DNA from: a virus
Length of the DNA: 64,000 bases
IMG/VR virus record: IMGVR_UViG_3300009314_000709
Coordinates: 1-64,000 of that record
Direction: 5' to 3' (one strand)
Within the stretch, counting starts at the first letter, position 1. Every line of letters starts with the position of its first letter. The notes under the pieces were generated by a model that was given only the letters and a program-made list of their open reading frames with translations, had not been told where the DNA came from and did no database searches. Both the position numbers and the translations under genes were made by a program. This document shows positions 34,970 to 43,880 of this stretch, one piece after another.

Positions 34970-35314
34970 ATGAGCGGAACCACTACTGTAGCACAGACGC
35001 CGAAGAAGTGGTGGCAAGTCTACCAAGGCGACCGGGAGTGTCGTCTCTTCAAGGCTCTGGCACGAGGCAAGCATGAGTGGCGTACTACTGATGGTTTGAT
35101 GAAAGCGGCCAAGCTGAATCAATCCGAAGTGGAAACCATCTGTGCTAAGTATGTCACTGTCGGCTTGATCCATCAACACTCGAAAGAACCTGGCAAGTGG
35201 CGTTACTGGGAACGGGCTACGGCGAAGAAGAAACAAAAAGGCATCGCCGACGAAGACAAGAGTCGCCGCATCGATGAGAAGCTCGGCACAAACTCGTCGC
35301 CTGGCGGCTGCTGA
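34970..35314 (+). CDS. putative winged-helix protein
   Basis: 114 residues. The pattern LFKALARGKHEWRTTDGLMKAAKLNQSEVETICAKYVTVGLIHQHSKEPGKWRYWER looks like a winged-helix fold (three helices and a beta wing), suggesting DNA or RNA binding. The C-terminus is basic. GGAGG precedes the ATG and a strong terminator follows, so it is a single-gene unit. Confidence 0.62.
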   Translation: MSGTTTVAQTPKKWWQVYQGDRECRLFKALARGKHEWRTTDGLMKAAKLNQSEVETICAKYVTVGLIHQHSKEPGKWRYWERATAKKKQKGIADEDKSRRIDEKLGTNSSPGGC

Positions 35315-35355
35315 GGCCCGTAATCTCTTCGCACAGTTTGTGCGGCTCGATTACG

Positions 35356-35390
35356 AAAACGCCCCGCCGAGATTCTCGGCGGGGCGTTTT
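35356..35390 (+). terminator. strong intrinsic terminator
   Basis: A perfect 16-bp stem (35356-35371 with 35375-35390) with a 3-nt loop ends in a six-T tract. The A-rich 5' side makes it usable from both directions, fitting its place between convergent genes. Confidence 0.92.
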
Positions 35391-35415
35391 TTATTGCTCT
35401 AATCAATAGGAGGTC

Positions 35416-35655
35416 TTACTTCTTATTGATTGACTGGTAGTATGGCGAGTCGGCAGCCGATGGCACCTTCCAAAGCGACGGGTATTGCCCAGCGTAGTAT
35501 TGGGGTGGATACAGCGGCTCCTTAGCGCCCGTCCGCTTACGGTTTTCGTTAGCGGCGTCCTTATCATCTCCCATTGGCAACTCAAGTTCATTTTCTGAGC
35601 AATAGAGGATGAAATCGGGAATACGTGGTTCCAGTACGGTTGTCTTTTCGCTCAT
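35416..35655 (-). CDS. hypothetical protein
   Basis: 79 residues, soluble, Tyr/Pro-rich C-terminus (PLYPPQYYAGQYPSLWKVP). Not recognised. GGAG lies before the ATG. CTATATACATC upstream may be a promoter. Confidence 0.55.
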   Translation of the reverse strand: MSEKTTVLEPRIPDFILYCSENELELPMGDDKDAANENRKRTGAKEPLYPPQYYAGQYPSLWKVPSAADSPYYQSINKK

Positions 35656-35698
35656 ATTTACAACTCCAATGACTGTTTCCTTGTGATGTATATAGCCA

Positions 35699-36679
35699 TT
35701 AGTCGATAAAAACCAAAGGGACTTCTGGCTGTCTCGGGAGTTTGGGATTTCGTTGTTTCCAATACTCTCGACAAGTATTTAGAGCTTCCTGGCTGAAATT
35801 TGAATAATGCTCCGACAATTCAGCAAAGTCGGCCAAGGGCTCAAGTGTTGGGTCTTCCTTGAGTTCGGTATACCACTCTTTCCATCCATTATCGAAGTGA
35901 ACTTGCTTCACAGTTGTGCCATAGAAATGTCGACAGCTTCGGAAGAAGTCTTCATCGACTAACGTGACCATTTTGTGTCCATTTGCTAAGAGCTTTGTCG
36001 ACACGGCGTAACCAGTATCTCCCATAGTAAGTTGGTACGATGTGTTTTCCTTCAGCGAGCGGTGCATGATGAGAAACCGTAAGTCAAATTCGTCTGACGT
36101 ACCCCAATGCTCTCCGGCTTCCCAAACCAAGGCGGTTCGCCAAAAAGCCAAGCATGGGTGAAGCCGCTTCAACGTACGGCCTTGGAACGGACCTATGCGC
36201 CAAGCAATAGCTTGCTCCGCCGAGCCAACACATCCTACTTGTGGATCAACCAGGAACGGTAGAAGAAATGGCTCGATCCAATTTGGGCCAAGAAACTCTA
36301 CGTCGGTATCAAGTGTTGCAAAGATCGGCGAAGTGACTTTTGTTACGAGGAAATCCAAAGCGGAATTGTGCGTAGTACGGTAGTCTCGTAGAATCGTTTT
36401 AGCCCTAAAATAGTCCGTCAAATACGGCTCTAGGCCATAGTGGTCAATGACCGCTTGTTGTCTTTGTTTGTACGTATCATCTGTAGGCCGGTCTTCCAAT
36501 CTCCACAACCGAACCTCTGGAAGAGCGGCCAGATATTCGTCCGACCCATCGCTACTCCCATTATCACAGCAGAGGATTTCATAAGAAAATCCGGGATGGT
36601 ATTCCCGCAGGCTCTTAACTAGAATTTCGATATGTTCAGCCGAATTATAATTAGCGACTAGAAATTGCAAGCACTTCAT
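35699..36679 (-). CDS. glycosyltransferase family 2
   Basis: 326 residues. The N-terminal nucleotide-sugar fold is clear: FLVANYNSAEHIEILVKSLREYHPGFSYEILCCDNGSSDGSDEYL, then the metal-binding ATLDTDVEF. It transfers a sugar to an unknown acceptor. AAGGA precedes the ATG. The start is back to back with the divergent gene at 36680 (CATATG), so each gene's signals lie within the other's first codons. Confidence 0.85.
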   Translation of the reverse strand: MKCLQFLVANYNSAEHIEILVKSLREYHPGFSYEILCCDNGSSDGSDEYLAALPEVRLWRLEDRPTDDTYKQRQQAVIDHYGLEPYLTDYFRAKTILRDYRTTHNSALDFLVTKVTSPIFATLDTDVEFLGPNWIEPFLLPFLVDPQVGCVGSAEQAIAWRIGPFQGRTLKRLHPCLAFWRTALVWEAGEHWGTSDEFDLRFLIMHRSLKENTSYQLTMGDTGYAVSTKLLANGHKMVTLVDEDFFRSCRHFYGTTVKQVHFDNGWKEWYTELKEDPTLEPLADFAELSEHYSNFSQEALNTCREYWKQRNPKLPRQPEVPLVFID

Positions 36680-38188
36680 ATGTCCTTCTATGGCGACATC
36701 ATCGACCGAGTACGGCGATTCAGGCTGGGTATTACTAATCCCAATGTCACTGAATCTCTAATAAAGAAGCGAGACGAGCCAAAGATGAAGGTTCATTCGG
36801 AAAATTGTCTCAAGTTGATGATCGAATATATCAACTTTCACACTGAGCCCGTTATGGCGGGCAAGTGTAAGCCAATCAACCACACGCATCTTTCAAGAGC
36901 CTTGGATCATTTTACCTGCCCCGATCCCACCTTTCCATCAAGCGTTCTTCGTGGCATACACTACATGAGATGGGAGGAGCTACTAACACAACATTTTGGT
37001 TGGGTTCCTCGGTGTAACCGACGTACAATGGAAGTGGTTCATCTTTCCGATGTGCTTGGAATGGCTAGAGAAGACGCTCTGGCCCGAGATGAAGGCGGCC
37101 TCATAGCCGTATCGGATATATCGAAGCCGGATAAAACCACACCAGCGCCGCCAAATGTATTTGACTTTATGGCGAGGCATTTAGACTCGCACAGTGTTAC
37201 TATACCGGACCACAAGGCATCACTATGGACGATCAACCGTGATATCTTGGAAGAATCGGCTTCGTTAGCTGGTTTTCTTTACCTCGATCAGTTAGACTGT
37301 GATCTTAGCACAAACGACTATGAGGATTGGGCCGACCTACTCAAGATGACATATGCCGCTGGAGAAAGGCAACCTAAGTTATCAACAGCGCTACAGGAAG
37401 CACGAGAGGCGTGGCTAAGACTCGCCGAACCGCAAACCAACGAGACTCCTGGAGAAGATGATATGAGAAGCGCCCTATTTGCCGAAGTGAAAGTCGAAGA
37501 CGCTGGTGCGGAACAGCTTTCCGATTGCGTAACAGTGACTTCCCACCAATGTGATTTCTGCAAGAAGGAGGCGTCCGTCAACGGTCGCACTGGTGCCTTG
37601 TTGCAGAGGCTTACGGGAGACAACCAGTTCTTTTGTTCCTTCTGCGTGCGCAATGACTTCCACACGAAGAAACGAAAGGACGTTCTCATACTCACGCTAC
37701 GTGCTTTGATCGGCTATCTCTACTATTTCTGCTATTTCGGCAAGACGCCAAGGCTCTTTCTTTCGGAGGTCGGGGACATGGTAACGATCCATGTAGCCAT
37801 AGGGCGACAGAATCCCCTCTTCGTATACGATCCAGATACGTTTTGTTGGTTCGTAGACTTTTCCAAGGTAGGGACTACAAAGAAGAAGGTGCCGGTTGCC
37901 GAGGTGATTCGCACCGTAAATGAGATGATCTCTGCCTTCAATCCCTACAATCATATTAAGGAATTCAAGAGCCACAAATACTCTGAACGATTTGCGGAAG
38001 CGATCATGGATTTCTATCAGCGTAGATACCGGCCGCAAGCCAAGGCAGTCTGTGCTCCCACCTTACTTCACTGCGCTTCAGATATGCGAGAACAGCAAAA
38101 AGACCACACGACAACGACGAAAAAGATCGACATTGCTGTTTTCCGTGATTTCCTGCCTGGCTCTTTCAAATTGAATCCTCGTCGCTAA
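36680..38188 (+). CDS. zinc-finger protein with repeats shared with the class II amidotransferase
   Basis: 502 residues from ATG 36680. Residues 80-115 (PDPTFPSSVLRGIHYMRWEELLTQHFGW) and about 200-245 (NDYEDWADLLKMTY through LQEAREAW) resemble the repeated module in the amidotransferase at 2204. A CxxC...CxxC zinc finger (CDFCKK and CSFC) lies near residues 290-325. A C-terminal domain of about 170 residues is unassigned. The start is uncertain: no good ribosome binding site exists, and ATG 36785 is an alternative. Confidence 0.62.
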   Translation: MSFYGDIIDRVRRFRLGITNPNVTESLIKKRDEPKMKVHSENCLKLMIEYINFHTEPVMAGKCKPINHTHLSRALDHFTCPDPTFPSSVLRGIHYMRWEELLTQHFGWVPRCNRRTMEVVHLSDVLGMAREDALARDEGGLIAVSDISKPDKTTPAPPNVFDFMARHLDSHSVTIPDHKASLWTINRDILEESASLAGFLYLDQLDCDLSTNDYEDWADLLKMTYAAGERQPKLSTALQEAREAWLRLAEPQTNETPGEDDMRSALFAEVKVEDAGAEQLSDCVTVTSHQCDFCKKEASVNGRTGALLQRLTGDNQFFCSFCVRNDFHTKKRKDVLILTLRALIGYLYYFCYFGKTPRLFLSEVGDMVTIHVAIGRQNPLFVYDPDTFCWFVDFSKVGTTKKKVPVAEVIRTVNEMISAFNPYNHIKEFKSHKYSERFAEAIMDFYQRRYRPQAKAVCAPTLLHCASDMREQQKDHTTTTKKIDIAVFRDFLPGSFKLNPRR

Positions 38189-38238
38189 AAACGCAATCGT
38201 TGTGGCTACATACTCTCAAATACAAGGGAGATGTAGCT

Positions 38239-38811
38239 ATGGCTCTAACCGAACGTCGCACTTTCGATAGTTTCCTTCAGGAAAAGCAACTTGATCCAAT
38301 CATCCAAGAGACAGCTTGGAAGCTCGTCGAGGCCCATGAAGCAGGCGTTGACATCTCACCTTACCTTGAACTTCTTGAAGCAGGTTGGGCACAAAAGGCA
38401 GGAAGCGCAATAGGTGGGGCCATTGGCACAGGGTTAGGGCGATTAGCAGGCGCAGCAACTGCCGGACTTAGCGGCGGAGTCATGCGAGGCGCTCAGCGTG
38501 CCGGTCGTGCATTGGTACATGGCCAAGAGGAAGATAATCCTTCTTTCCAACTCAAAGACGCAATTGCTTTTGTAAACAAGGCTGTTAAGGCGGCTCCGAA
38601 TATTGGTTCACAAGGAAAAGGCATCGCACAAAGTCTACAGCAAGTAACACGCCAGCTAGATCAACACATGAAGACCTTGCAGACACTTGAAAAACAACAA
38701 GGAACAGGACAACAACCAACAGGCGCAACACAGCCAGCGGCGGGCACGCCACAACCGCCACCGCTACCGCCAGTAGCACAACGGCAGCAGCGCCAGCAGC
38801 GCCGCCAGTAG
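38239..38811 (+). CDS. glycine-zipper protein with capsid-targeting-like N-terminus
   Basis: 190 residues from ATG 38239 (GGGAGA upstream). It opens MALTERRTFDSFLQEKQLD, then a Gly zipper (GSAIGGAIGTGLGRLAG) and helices; paralogue of 15265-16029. The C-terminal tail is Gln/Pro/Ala-rich and ends abruptly in QRQQRQQRRQ. In the -1 frame a sensible Pro/Ala tail and a basic end continue to 38954, so the gene may be frameshifted here. Confidence 0.62.
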   Translation: MALTERRTFDSFLQEKQLDPIIQETAWKLVEAHEAGVDISPYLELLEAGWAQKAGSAIGGAIGTGLGRLAGAATAGLSGGVMRGAQRAGRALVHGQEEDNPSFQLKDAIAFVNKAVKAAPNIGSQGKGIAQSLQQVTRQLDQHMKTLQTLEKQQGTGQQPTGATQPAAGTPQPPPLPPVAQRQQRQQRRQ

Positions 38812-38950
38812 CACAACCAGCAGCAACAGCGGCAGCACCCCAACAACCACCACCAGCTAGACGAAGACGACCAGTAGCACGAGCGCCAGGAGAAGGTCAA
38901 GCTGCGACGGCAATGAGACGAGCAGATATGGCCCGTATGACGGGTAGAGG

Positions 38951-39181
38951 TTAACGCCAATTGATTCCGTGTTTCTTGACATCGTCAAGGACACCTAACA
39001 CCGTGAGACCTATGGCCCACAACACCCACCACGGCCAATAGCTCGTGATACCTTTGACTAACCCGTGATTCCACGCCGCTACGACATAGCAGACGATGCC
39101 GACGAAAAAGAGAAGTTTGCCCAGGTGCGCCCATATACTTCCCCTACTGAAACCACGCCAAAATGCTTTTAAGGCTTCCAT
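38951..39181 (-). CDS. small membrane protein, two transmembrane segments
   Basis: 76 residues. Two hydrophobic helices (about 19-37 and 49-64) with a basic N-terminus (FWRGFSRGS) and C-terminus (KKHGINWR). GAGGT precedes the ATG. Function unknown. Confidence 0.58.
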   Translation of the reverse strand: MEALKAFWRGFSRGSIWAHLGKLLFFVGIVCYVVAAWNHGLVKGITSYWPWWVLWAIGLTVLGVLDDVKKHGINWR

Positions 39182-39187
39182 CTCAGA

Positions 39188-39310
39188 TTACCTCATATCT
39201 CGAAGCGTGTGAAGGACAAACCAGGTTGCTTCTGTACCTGCCCAACAGATGGCAAAGACACAGAAAAGGAGAACGGCAGCCATAGCCACTGCGGCAATCA
39301 CGTTCCTCAT
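39188..39310 (-). CDS. 40-residue membrane peptide
   Basis: Starts MRNVIAAVAMAAVLLFCVFA, a single transmembrane helix. AAAGGA lies 8 nt before the ATG, and the stop is 6 nt before the next start, so it fits the operon. Too short for ordinary gene calling. Confidence 0.5.
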   Translation of the reverse strand: MRNVIAAVAMAAVLLFCVFAICWAGTEATWFVLHTLRDMR

Positions 39311-39354
39311 TACTCGGTCCTTTCGTTCTCTACAACCACAGTATAGCACAGTTG

Positions 39355-40947
39355 TCAGAGAGTCGAAACAGCCGAGGCCGCTTCATCAAAGGGTTGCCAC
39401 CATTTGCCTTTTTTGCGTTGGCGGAAGAGTCTAACCGATTCATACCAAACGGTTTTCGGTGATTCGAGGCCCCATCGCCAATCGGGTACAAGAGGCAGCA
39501 TCAGAAATGTTTGTTTGCCCATACCCCCAGCTAGATGGGCCACAGACGTGTCGACTGTTACAATCAAGTCCATCTTCGAGATTAGATTAGCGGTTGAGTT
39601 GTAATCGGTAATCATGCCGCTCAAGTCCACGATTGGCATCTGTTGAGCGTTCGCTCCAAGGTCCACTTCTTCGCCTTCCCAAGTTCGCTTGCGGTTGTCT
39701 TTCTGCAAACTAAACACTTGGTATTTCTCGCTGTTAAGTTGGCAGAAAGGCCAGAATTGAGTTGCGTGGCACGACCGTTTTGAGTCGTTATGATGGATGG
39801 AGCTACCCGCCCAAACGATCCCGATTTTGAACTTGTCTTCATACGGCTTCCAGATATGCGGTTCTAGTTCTGGCGCAAACTCAGTGTCGGGCTTAACGTA
39901 AGGATCGCAAACCATGTCTTTCTCGTCATACAGTTTGAGGACACGAGGTAGGCTAGATATTGATTGGTGGTAGTCAATGTCGTAATCACAACATATGTCT
40001 TCGCTAGTAAAGGTTCCATATGTTGAAAAGGTTACAGCGGGATCAACCACCTCATCAACGAACCCTGTGCGGCGTAAAATCGTGGTCAAATCGCCCCGCT
40101 CGAAACTGGAATTCCACTCCATTACCACGTACGCTCCTTGCTCTCGTAGGTGTCGTGCAAACCGAATGAATTGAATGGCGTCCCCTGCGCCTTGTTCGGC
40201 ATACAGATAGACCACCTTATCTTCGGACAATGGCTGTCCTGTCCAAAGCGGCCAACCAGATAACTGGTCTCGGGTTTTGCTGAAGTCTGGGAACTGCGCC
40301 CATCGTGATTCATATTCCTCCCAGCCTTCTTTGTACTGCTTTGCCAACAGTAGCGCAGAAGCTCGGTTCCAGCAGGCAGGTGTAAACTCCGGCATTAGCG
40401 AGTGCACCTCTTTGAAACATTGAGCAGCTTTTTCTGGCTCCAATTCATCCAAGAGCACATTGCCGTAATTGAACTTCAACATCGGCACGTACTTTGAAGG
40501 AATCTGCATCGCTAGCGACAATGTTTTTCGAGCATCATCATAGCGGCCAGCACCTTGATGCTCCAAGGCGATATTACTACGAATCACAACTGATTCTGGA
40601 TTGAGTTGTAGAGCTTGAAGAAGAGAAGCATGTGCTCTACTCCGCTCTCCCATCGCTCCGCAAACCACGCCCATTGTGTTCCAATATTCCCAGTTATCAG
40701 GGCGCTCATCTACAAGTGTTTTCAGAATCTCATCCGCTTCTTTGTTCTTTCCCTGTTTGTGTAAACTCAATGCCAACAAGTGGTCTGCTTGGTCTGAACC
40801 AGTGATTATTCGCTTCAACTGACGAAGCAATTTTTCGGCATAAGCGAAGTCTCCTTCTTGTAGACATTCCCCCGCTTTTGCAAGAGTTTGATTCGATAGT
40901 TTTTTGATTTCCGCCACGCTGACGGTTGAAGGTTGTCTGGTTATCAT
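39355..40947 (-). CDS. TPR domain-glycosyltransferase (GT9/GT41-like)
   Basis: 530 residues from ATG 40947. The first 230 residues are TPR units (CLQEGDFAYAEKLLRQLKRI, ALSLHKQGKNKEADEILKTL, NIALEHQGAGRYDDARKTLS). The C-terminal half is a GT-B fold with YLYAEQGAGDAIQFIRF, KIGIVWAGSS and TVDTSVAHLAGGMGKQTFLMLPLVPDWRW, characteristic of TPR-linked heptosyl- or GlcNAc-transferase-like enzymes. These add sugars to proteins or surface glycans. The longer upstream frame is rejected since it runs into the divergent gene. Confidence 0.85.
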   Translation of the reverse strand: MITRQPSTVSVAEIKKLSNQTLAKAGECLQEGDFAYAEKLLRQLKRIITGSDQADHLLALSLHKQGKNKEADEILKTLVDERPDNWEYWNTMGVVCGAMGERSRAHASLLQALQLNPESVVIRSNIALEHQGAGRYDDARKTLSLAMQIPSKYVPMLKFNYGNVLLDELEPEKAAQCFKEVHSLMPEFTPACWNRASALLLAKQYKEGWEEYESRWAQFPDFSKTRDQLSGWPLWTGQPLSEDKVVYLYAEQGAGDAIQFIRFARHLREQGAYVVMEWNSSFERGDLTTILRRTGFVDEVVDPAVTFSTYGTFTSEDICCDYDIDYHQSISSLPRVLKLYDEKDMVCDPYVKPDTEFAPELEPHIWKPYEDKFKIGIVWAGSSIHHNDSKRSCHATQFWPFCQLNSEKYQVFSLQKDNRKRTWEGEEVDLGANAQQMPIVDLSGMITDYNSTANLISKMDLIVTVDTSVAHLAGGMGKQTFLMLPLVPDWRWGLESPKTVWYESVRLFRQRKKGKWWQPFDEAASAVSTL

Positions 40948-41016
40948 ATTTCGGCTAAGCCCTACTAAATAAGAAGGAGTGTCACTGTCACCGTAATATA
41001 GACAAAAGGAGCCAAA

Positions 41017-41217
41017 ATGGGATGTGGATGCAGACGTAATCAACGTCAACGACGTAACGTACAAATGGCTCGACCCAGAACGACGACTAGCAACCAGCGA
41101 GCTAATATCGCCGCAAGATCAGTATTTCAAGGTGCTGTTTCTGCCGCTACAAAGCGACAGCGAAAAAGGATTGAGAAACTGCGACGAGAGACTATTCAAT
41201 CAAAGTTCGGAAAGTGA
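41017..41217 (+). CDS. small basic phage protein (MGCGCR family)
   Basis: 66 residues, very basic, opening MGCGCRRNQRQRRN. Small proteins with this opening are common in large myophages; role unknown, possibly metal or nucleic-acid binding. AAAGGAG lies 6 nt before the ATG. Divergent from the TPR-glycosyltransferase. Confidence 0.62.
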   Translation: MGCGCRRNQRQRRNVQMARPRTTTSNQRANIAARSVFQGAVSAATKRQRKRIEKLRRETIQSKFGK

Positions 41218-42063
41218 TGACTGTCCAATATCAACCTTGGGCGAAATGTCTGGCATATGCCACAATCGAGAGTCGAGAGCTACGTTCAATCGCTGACCGT
41301 ACAACTGCCAGATCATTGTGACATCTTCTTCATACCATCGCATTACTATCTTCGCAGGAACAGCAACTTCGCCGTTCGCCAACAACTTGTGCTCGTAGAC
41401 TTCGGCGCTGCATACTAGTCGGCCTTCTTCATAGATGTAATGCCCAATGATCGCCACCTTTGCCGGGTCTATGAGGACAATGCGAAGGATAGGTCGGCGC
41501 TGCATGTTCGTCGTCTTTTCTACAATCTCCCAGTATGGACCTCTTCTTCGTGCTACCACCCCTTTAACACTCACCGGATCAAAGCCAAGTATGCTTTTGA
41601 GCCACACGGGATGAAACGGCGTCTTGAGCCTGTTATGATAAAGGTTGTCGTAGCTGGAGTAGTAAAGGGCGGCGGGTGTCATCCGACGTGACCAGAACCA
41701 GAAGTGGTCGTCGTTAGAACCAATATCCATTTCTCGCCCGCTAATGGACCGTACGAACATACGAAAGCGGCGATCCTTTTCATACCTGATCTGCCCGTTA
41801 AGGTTCATCCATCGTTTCTGTTTAACAGTGATCCTGACTCGATCACACGAGAAGCTATGTATCAACTGATTTCGGGCGTTGATTCTTTCAACAAGCTCCA
41901 GAACCTCACCGGAGAGTTCTTGTGGAGGTTGTTCCGGCAACTCAGCAATAAGCGATCCCGCAGGCGGTATAGATGGAGTTGGCCGTGTCACAAACACCAA
42001 AGCAACTAGCGAGACAACGACAACTCCTATAGCAGCAAAATCACGGACCCGATCTAAGGCCAT
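41200..42063 (-). CDS. LolA-like lipoprotein-sorting protein of planctomycete type
   Basis: 287 residues. An N-terminal membrane anchor (about 10-27) precedes a LolA/LolB-like half-barrel: LVERINARNQLIHSFSCDRVRI, then YEKDRRFRMFVRSISGREMDIGSNDDHFWFWSRRM, ALYYSSYDNL and PFHPVWLKSILG. The GSNDxxFWFW and PFxPxWL blocks are typical of planctomycete envelope proteins. It suggests transfer from a planctomycete host. In a phage it might bind lipids or modify the envelope. Confidence 0.65.
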   Translation of the reverse strand: MALDRVRDFAAIGVVVVSLVALVFVTRPTPSIPPAGSLIAELPEQPPQELSGEVLELVERINARNQLIHSFSCDRVRITVKQKRWMNLNGQIRYEKDRRFRMFVRSISGREMDIGSNDDHFWFWSRRMTPAALYYSSYDNLYHNRLKTPFHPVWLKSILGFDPVSVKGVVARRRGPYWEIVEKTTNMQRRPILRIVLIDPAKVAIIGHYIYEEGRLVCSAEVYEHKLLANGEVAVPAKIVMRWYEEDVTMIWQLYGQRLNVALDSRLWHMPDISPKVDIGQSSLSEL

Positions 42064-42078
42064 CTCTCTTCTCTGATC

Positions 42079-42459
42079 TTACATGACGACAGGGCGAGCG
42101 GGCGGCGGTTGTTCACTTCCAACTCCGCTACTAAGATAACCTGCCGTTTGTTGTGGGTCGGCCATGAGGCTACTTAATGCATTTGTTATTAGGTGTTGTA
42201 AAGCCCTCTCGGGTTTTTCTTCTATTCCTCTTTGTACTGCTCGCACATGCTTCGCATATTCGTATTCTATTTTCCGTATCTTTTCAACCAAGTCTGCATT
42301 ACCTTCGCTTTCCGCTGCCTGTCTAGCGTTTCCTAAGATACCATATGCTTGCTGCGAACTCATGGTGTGAAGGTTCTTAACAGCGTTTATAGCACTTTGC
42401 ATGGGGTCGGTGTCTGTGGTAAATTCCCTAATTGTCAACCACTCATCGAAACGTATCAT
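42079..42459 (-). CDS. helical protein with capsid-targeting-like N-terminus
   Basis: 126 residues from ATG 42459, chosen for GGGAG upstream and because MIRFDEWLTIREF is the shared motif. The remainder is helical with an Ala/Gln-rich part and a Pro-rich end. Related to 16031-16261. ACTATATAACAGG upstream is a possible late promoter. Confidence 0.6.
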   Translation of the reverse strand: MIRFDEWLTIREFTTDTDPMQSAINAVKNLHTMSSQQAYGILGNARQAAESEGNADLVEKIRKIEYEYAKHVRAVQRGIEEKPERALQHLITNALSSLMADPQQTAGYLSSGVGSEQPPPARPVVM

Positions 42460-42508
42460 TATGTGCTCCCATGAAATGTCCCTGTTATATAGTACACAGT
42501 ACGGGGAT

Positions 42509-42883
42509 TTAAGGCCATCTCTCTTCTCTGGCTTCTCGGCGACCTTCCTCATATCCTCGCTTGTATTGATAGCGATCAAAATATTTTGGGTTTGGGGAAT
42601 AGCTGTGATAGCCATCCAAATACCCCATACGATAAGCGTGCTGTGGCCCTATGCTGATTTCTGTCTTCCCATCAGAGCCAGTCTGGATATCAAGAAGCAT
42701 ACCACGGTAACGAAAACGATTCTCCCGTGGCTTTACCGGCACTACGATGTCAATTTGGGTATGACCAACAGACGGATCGCAACCCTGTGGCGGTTGGTCT
42801 TGATATTCTCTTACACCACAACCCGCTCCAAACAGTAATAGCCCTGCCGTCAAGGCCAACACCGTAATAGTTAAACTCTTCAT
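42509..42883 (-). CDS. small lipoprotein
   Basis: 124 residues. Signal peptide and lipobox (LLLFGAGC, Cys about 22) mark it for lipid attachment. The mature part is Tyr/Arg-rich (YRMGYLDGYHSY, YQYKRGYEEGRREA). Phage lipoproteins often block superinfection, but no such motif is visible. GGAGAAC precedes the ATG. Confidence 0.68.
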   Translation of the reverse strand: MKSLTITVLALTAGLLLFGAGCGVREYQDQPPQGCDPSVGHTQIDIVVPVKPRENRFRYRGMLLDIQTGSDGKTEISIGPQHAYRMGYLDGYHSYSPNPKYFDRYQYKRGYEEGRREAREERWP

Positions 42884-43030
42884 TTCGTTCTCCTGTGAAC
42901 ATTACACTGAATTTATCTATCCTCGAAGCAGGGTTAACAACAAAACGACGAAATTTTATTGTTGCCATCCTACATAGTTAGACCAGTCGCATATGCGATG
43001 TTGTACAAGAAATTTATAACGGAGACCAGG

Positions 43031-43750
43031 ATGAGTGAATTCACCAGATGGCAAATGCTAAATGAAGCTCTTGGTTTCCCGCTCGGTGTGAAGTCAGCAC
43101 AGAGCTTGGGAATCGCAGGCTTCCACCTTGAGGAAAAGAAGAAGAAAATGGGCGTTGGCGACGAAATAGCGCCACCCGATGACGACGATGAGGACGAACT
43201 GGATGTTGATGACGAGGACGAGGACGAGGACGACAAGCCAGAACTCCCCGTTGACGACGACAAGCCAGATGACGCACCAGATGCAGACAAGCCTCCATGC
43301 AGTTGTGGTAAACCCGATATAGACGATAAAGGGTTCTGCAAAAAGTGTAAGAAGCGATGCAAGAAGAATGCTAAGAAACACGCCAAAAAGGCGCTCAAGA
43401 AGGAAGATGTCTTCGGCTCCTATGAAGATAGTTCTTTCCAAGAAATGCCAGAAGTTGGCAGCGAGGAATATCGGCAAGCCTTCTTGAAGAGTCTCGAAGA
43501 TCACTTTGGTGATCCGAAACGGCGACATGGTGGCGGCGTCAATCTCGAAGAAGAAGTCGTCTTCGAGCCACAAGACAACCAATCGCCCCTCACCGAACCC
43601 AAACCGGGCGAGGCAGGGTTCGCTCCACAAACCCGCATCGGCGGCGAACTTGGCGGCCAGGATACACCGCCGAAAGCCGATTGGGAAAAGCAATGGCAGC
43701 AAGTCGGCGAGCAGTTTGTTGAGTTCTTGGCTTCTAAAGACAAGAAATAA
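43031..43750 (+). CDS. acidic zinc-knuckle protein with capsid-targeting-like N-terminus
   Basis: 239 residues from ATG 43031 (GGAGACC upstream). MSEFTRWQMLNEALG fits the shared motif. Residues about 45-85 are a run of Asp and Glu. Next is a Cys cluster (CSCGKPDIDDKGFCKKCKKRC) and a Lys-rich stretch. The rest is low complexity. The acidic-basic make-up recalls internal head or scaffold-like proteins. Confidence 0.62.
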   Translation: MSEFTRWQMLNEALGFPLGVKSAQSLGIAGFHLEEKKKKMGVGDEIAPPDDDDEDELDVDDEDEDEDDKPELPVDDDKPDDAPDADKPPCSCGKPDIDDKGFCKKCKKRCKKNAKKHAKKALKKEDVFGSYEDSSFQEMPEVGSEEYRQAFLKSLEDHFGDPKRRHGGGVNLEEEVVFEPQDNQSPLTEPKPGEAGFAPQTRIGGELGGQDTPPKADWEKQWQQVGEQFVEFLASKDKK

Positions 43751-43840
43751 TGCAGCCGGACGTGCCTCTACCGGAGATTTGATGCATTCGAGAGCATTAG
43801 GAACAGGCTTTAATCGCTACGGCCAGGGAAGCTAGCACTA

Positions 43841-43875
43841 AATCCCCTCGTCCCGCCAAGCGGGACGAGGGGATT
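43841..43875. terminator. bidirectional hairpin terminator
   Basis: A perfect 16-bp stem (43841-43856 with 43860-43875) with a 3-nt loop between convergent genes. T content after the stem is modest on each side. Confidence 0.82.
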
Positions 43876-43880
43876 ATTTG

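Noticed and set aside
43094-43702. 202-codon minus-strand frame rich in Val and Leu
   Set aside because: Antisense of a repetitive Asp/Glu/Lys gene; the hydrophobic run mirrors the acidic codons on the other strand.
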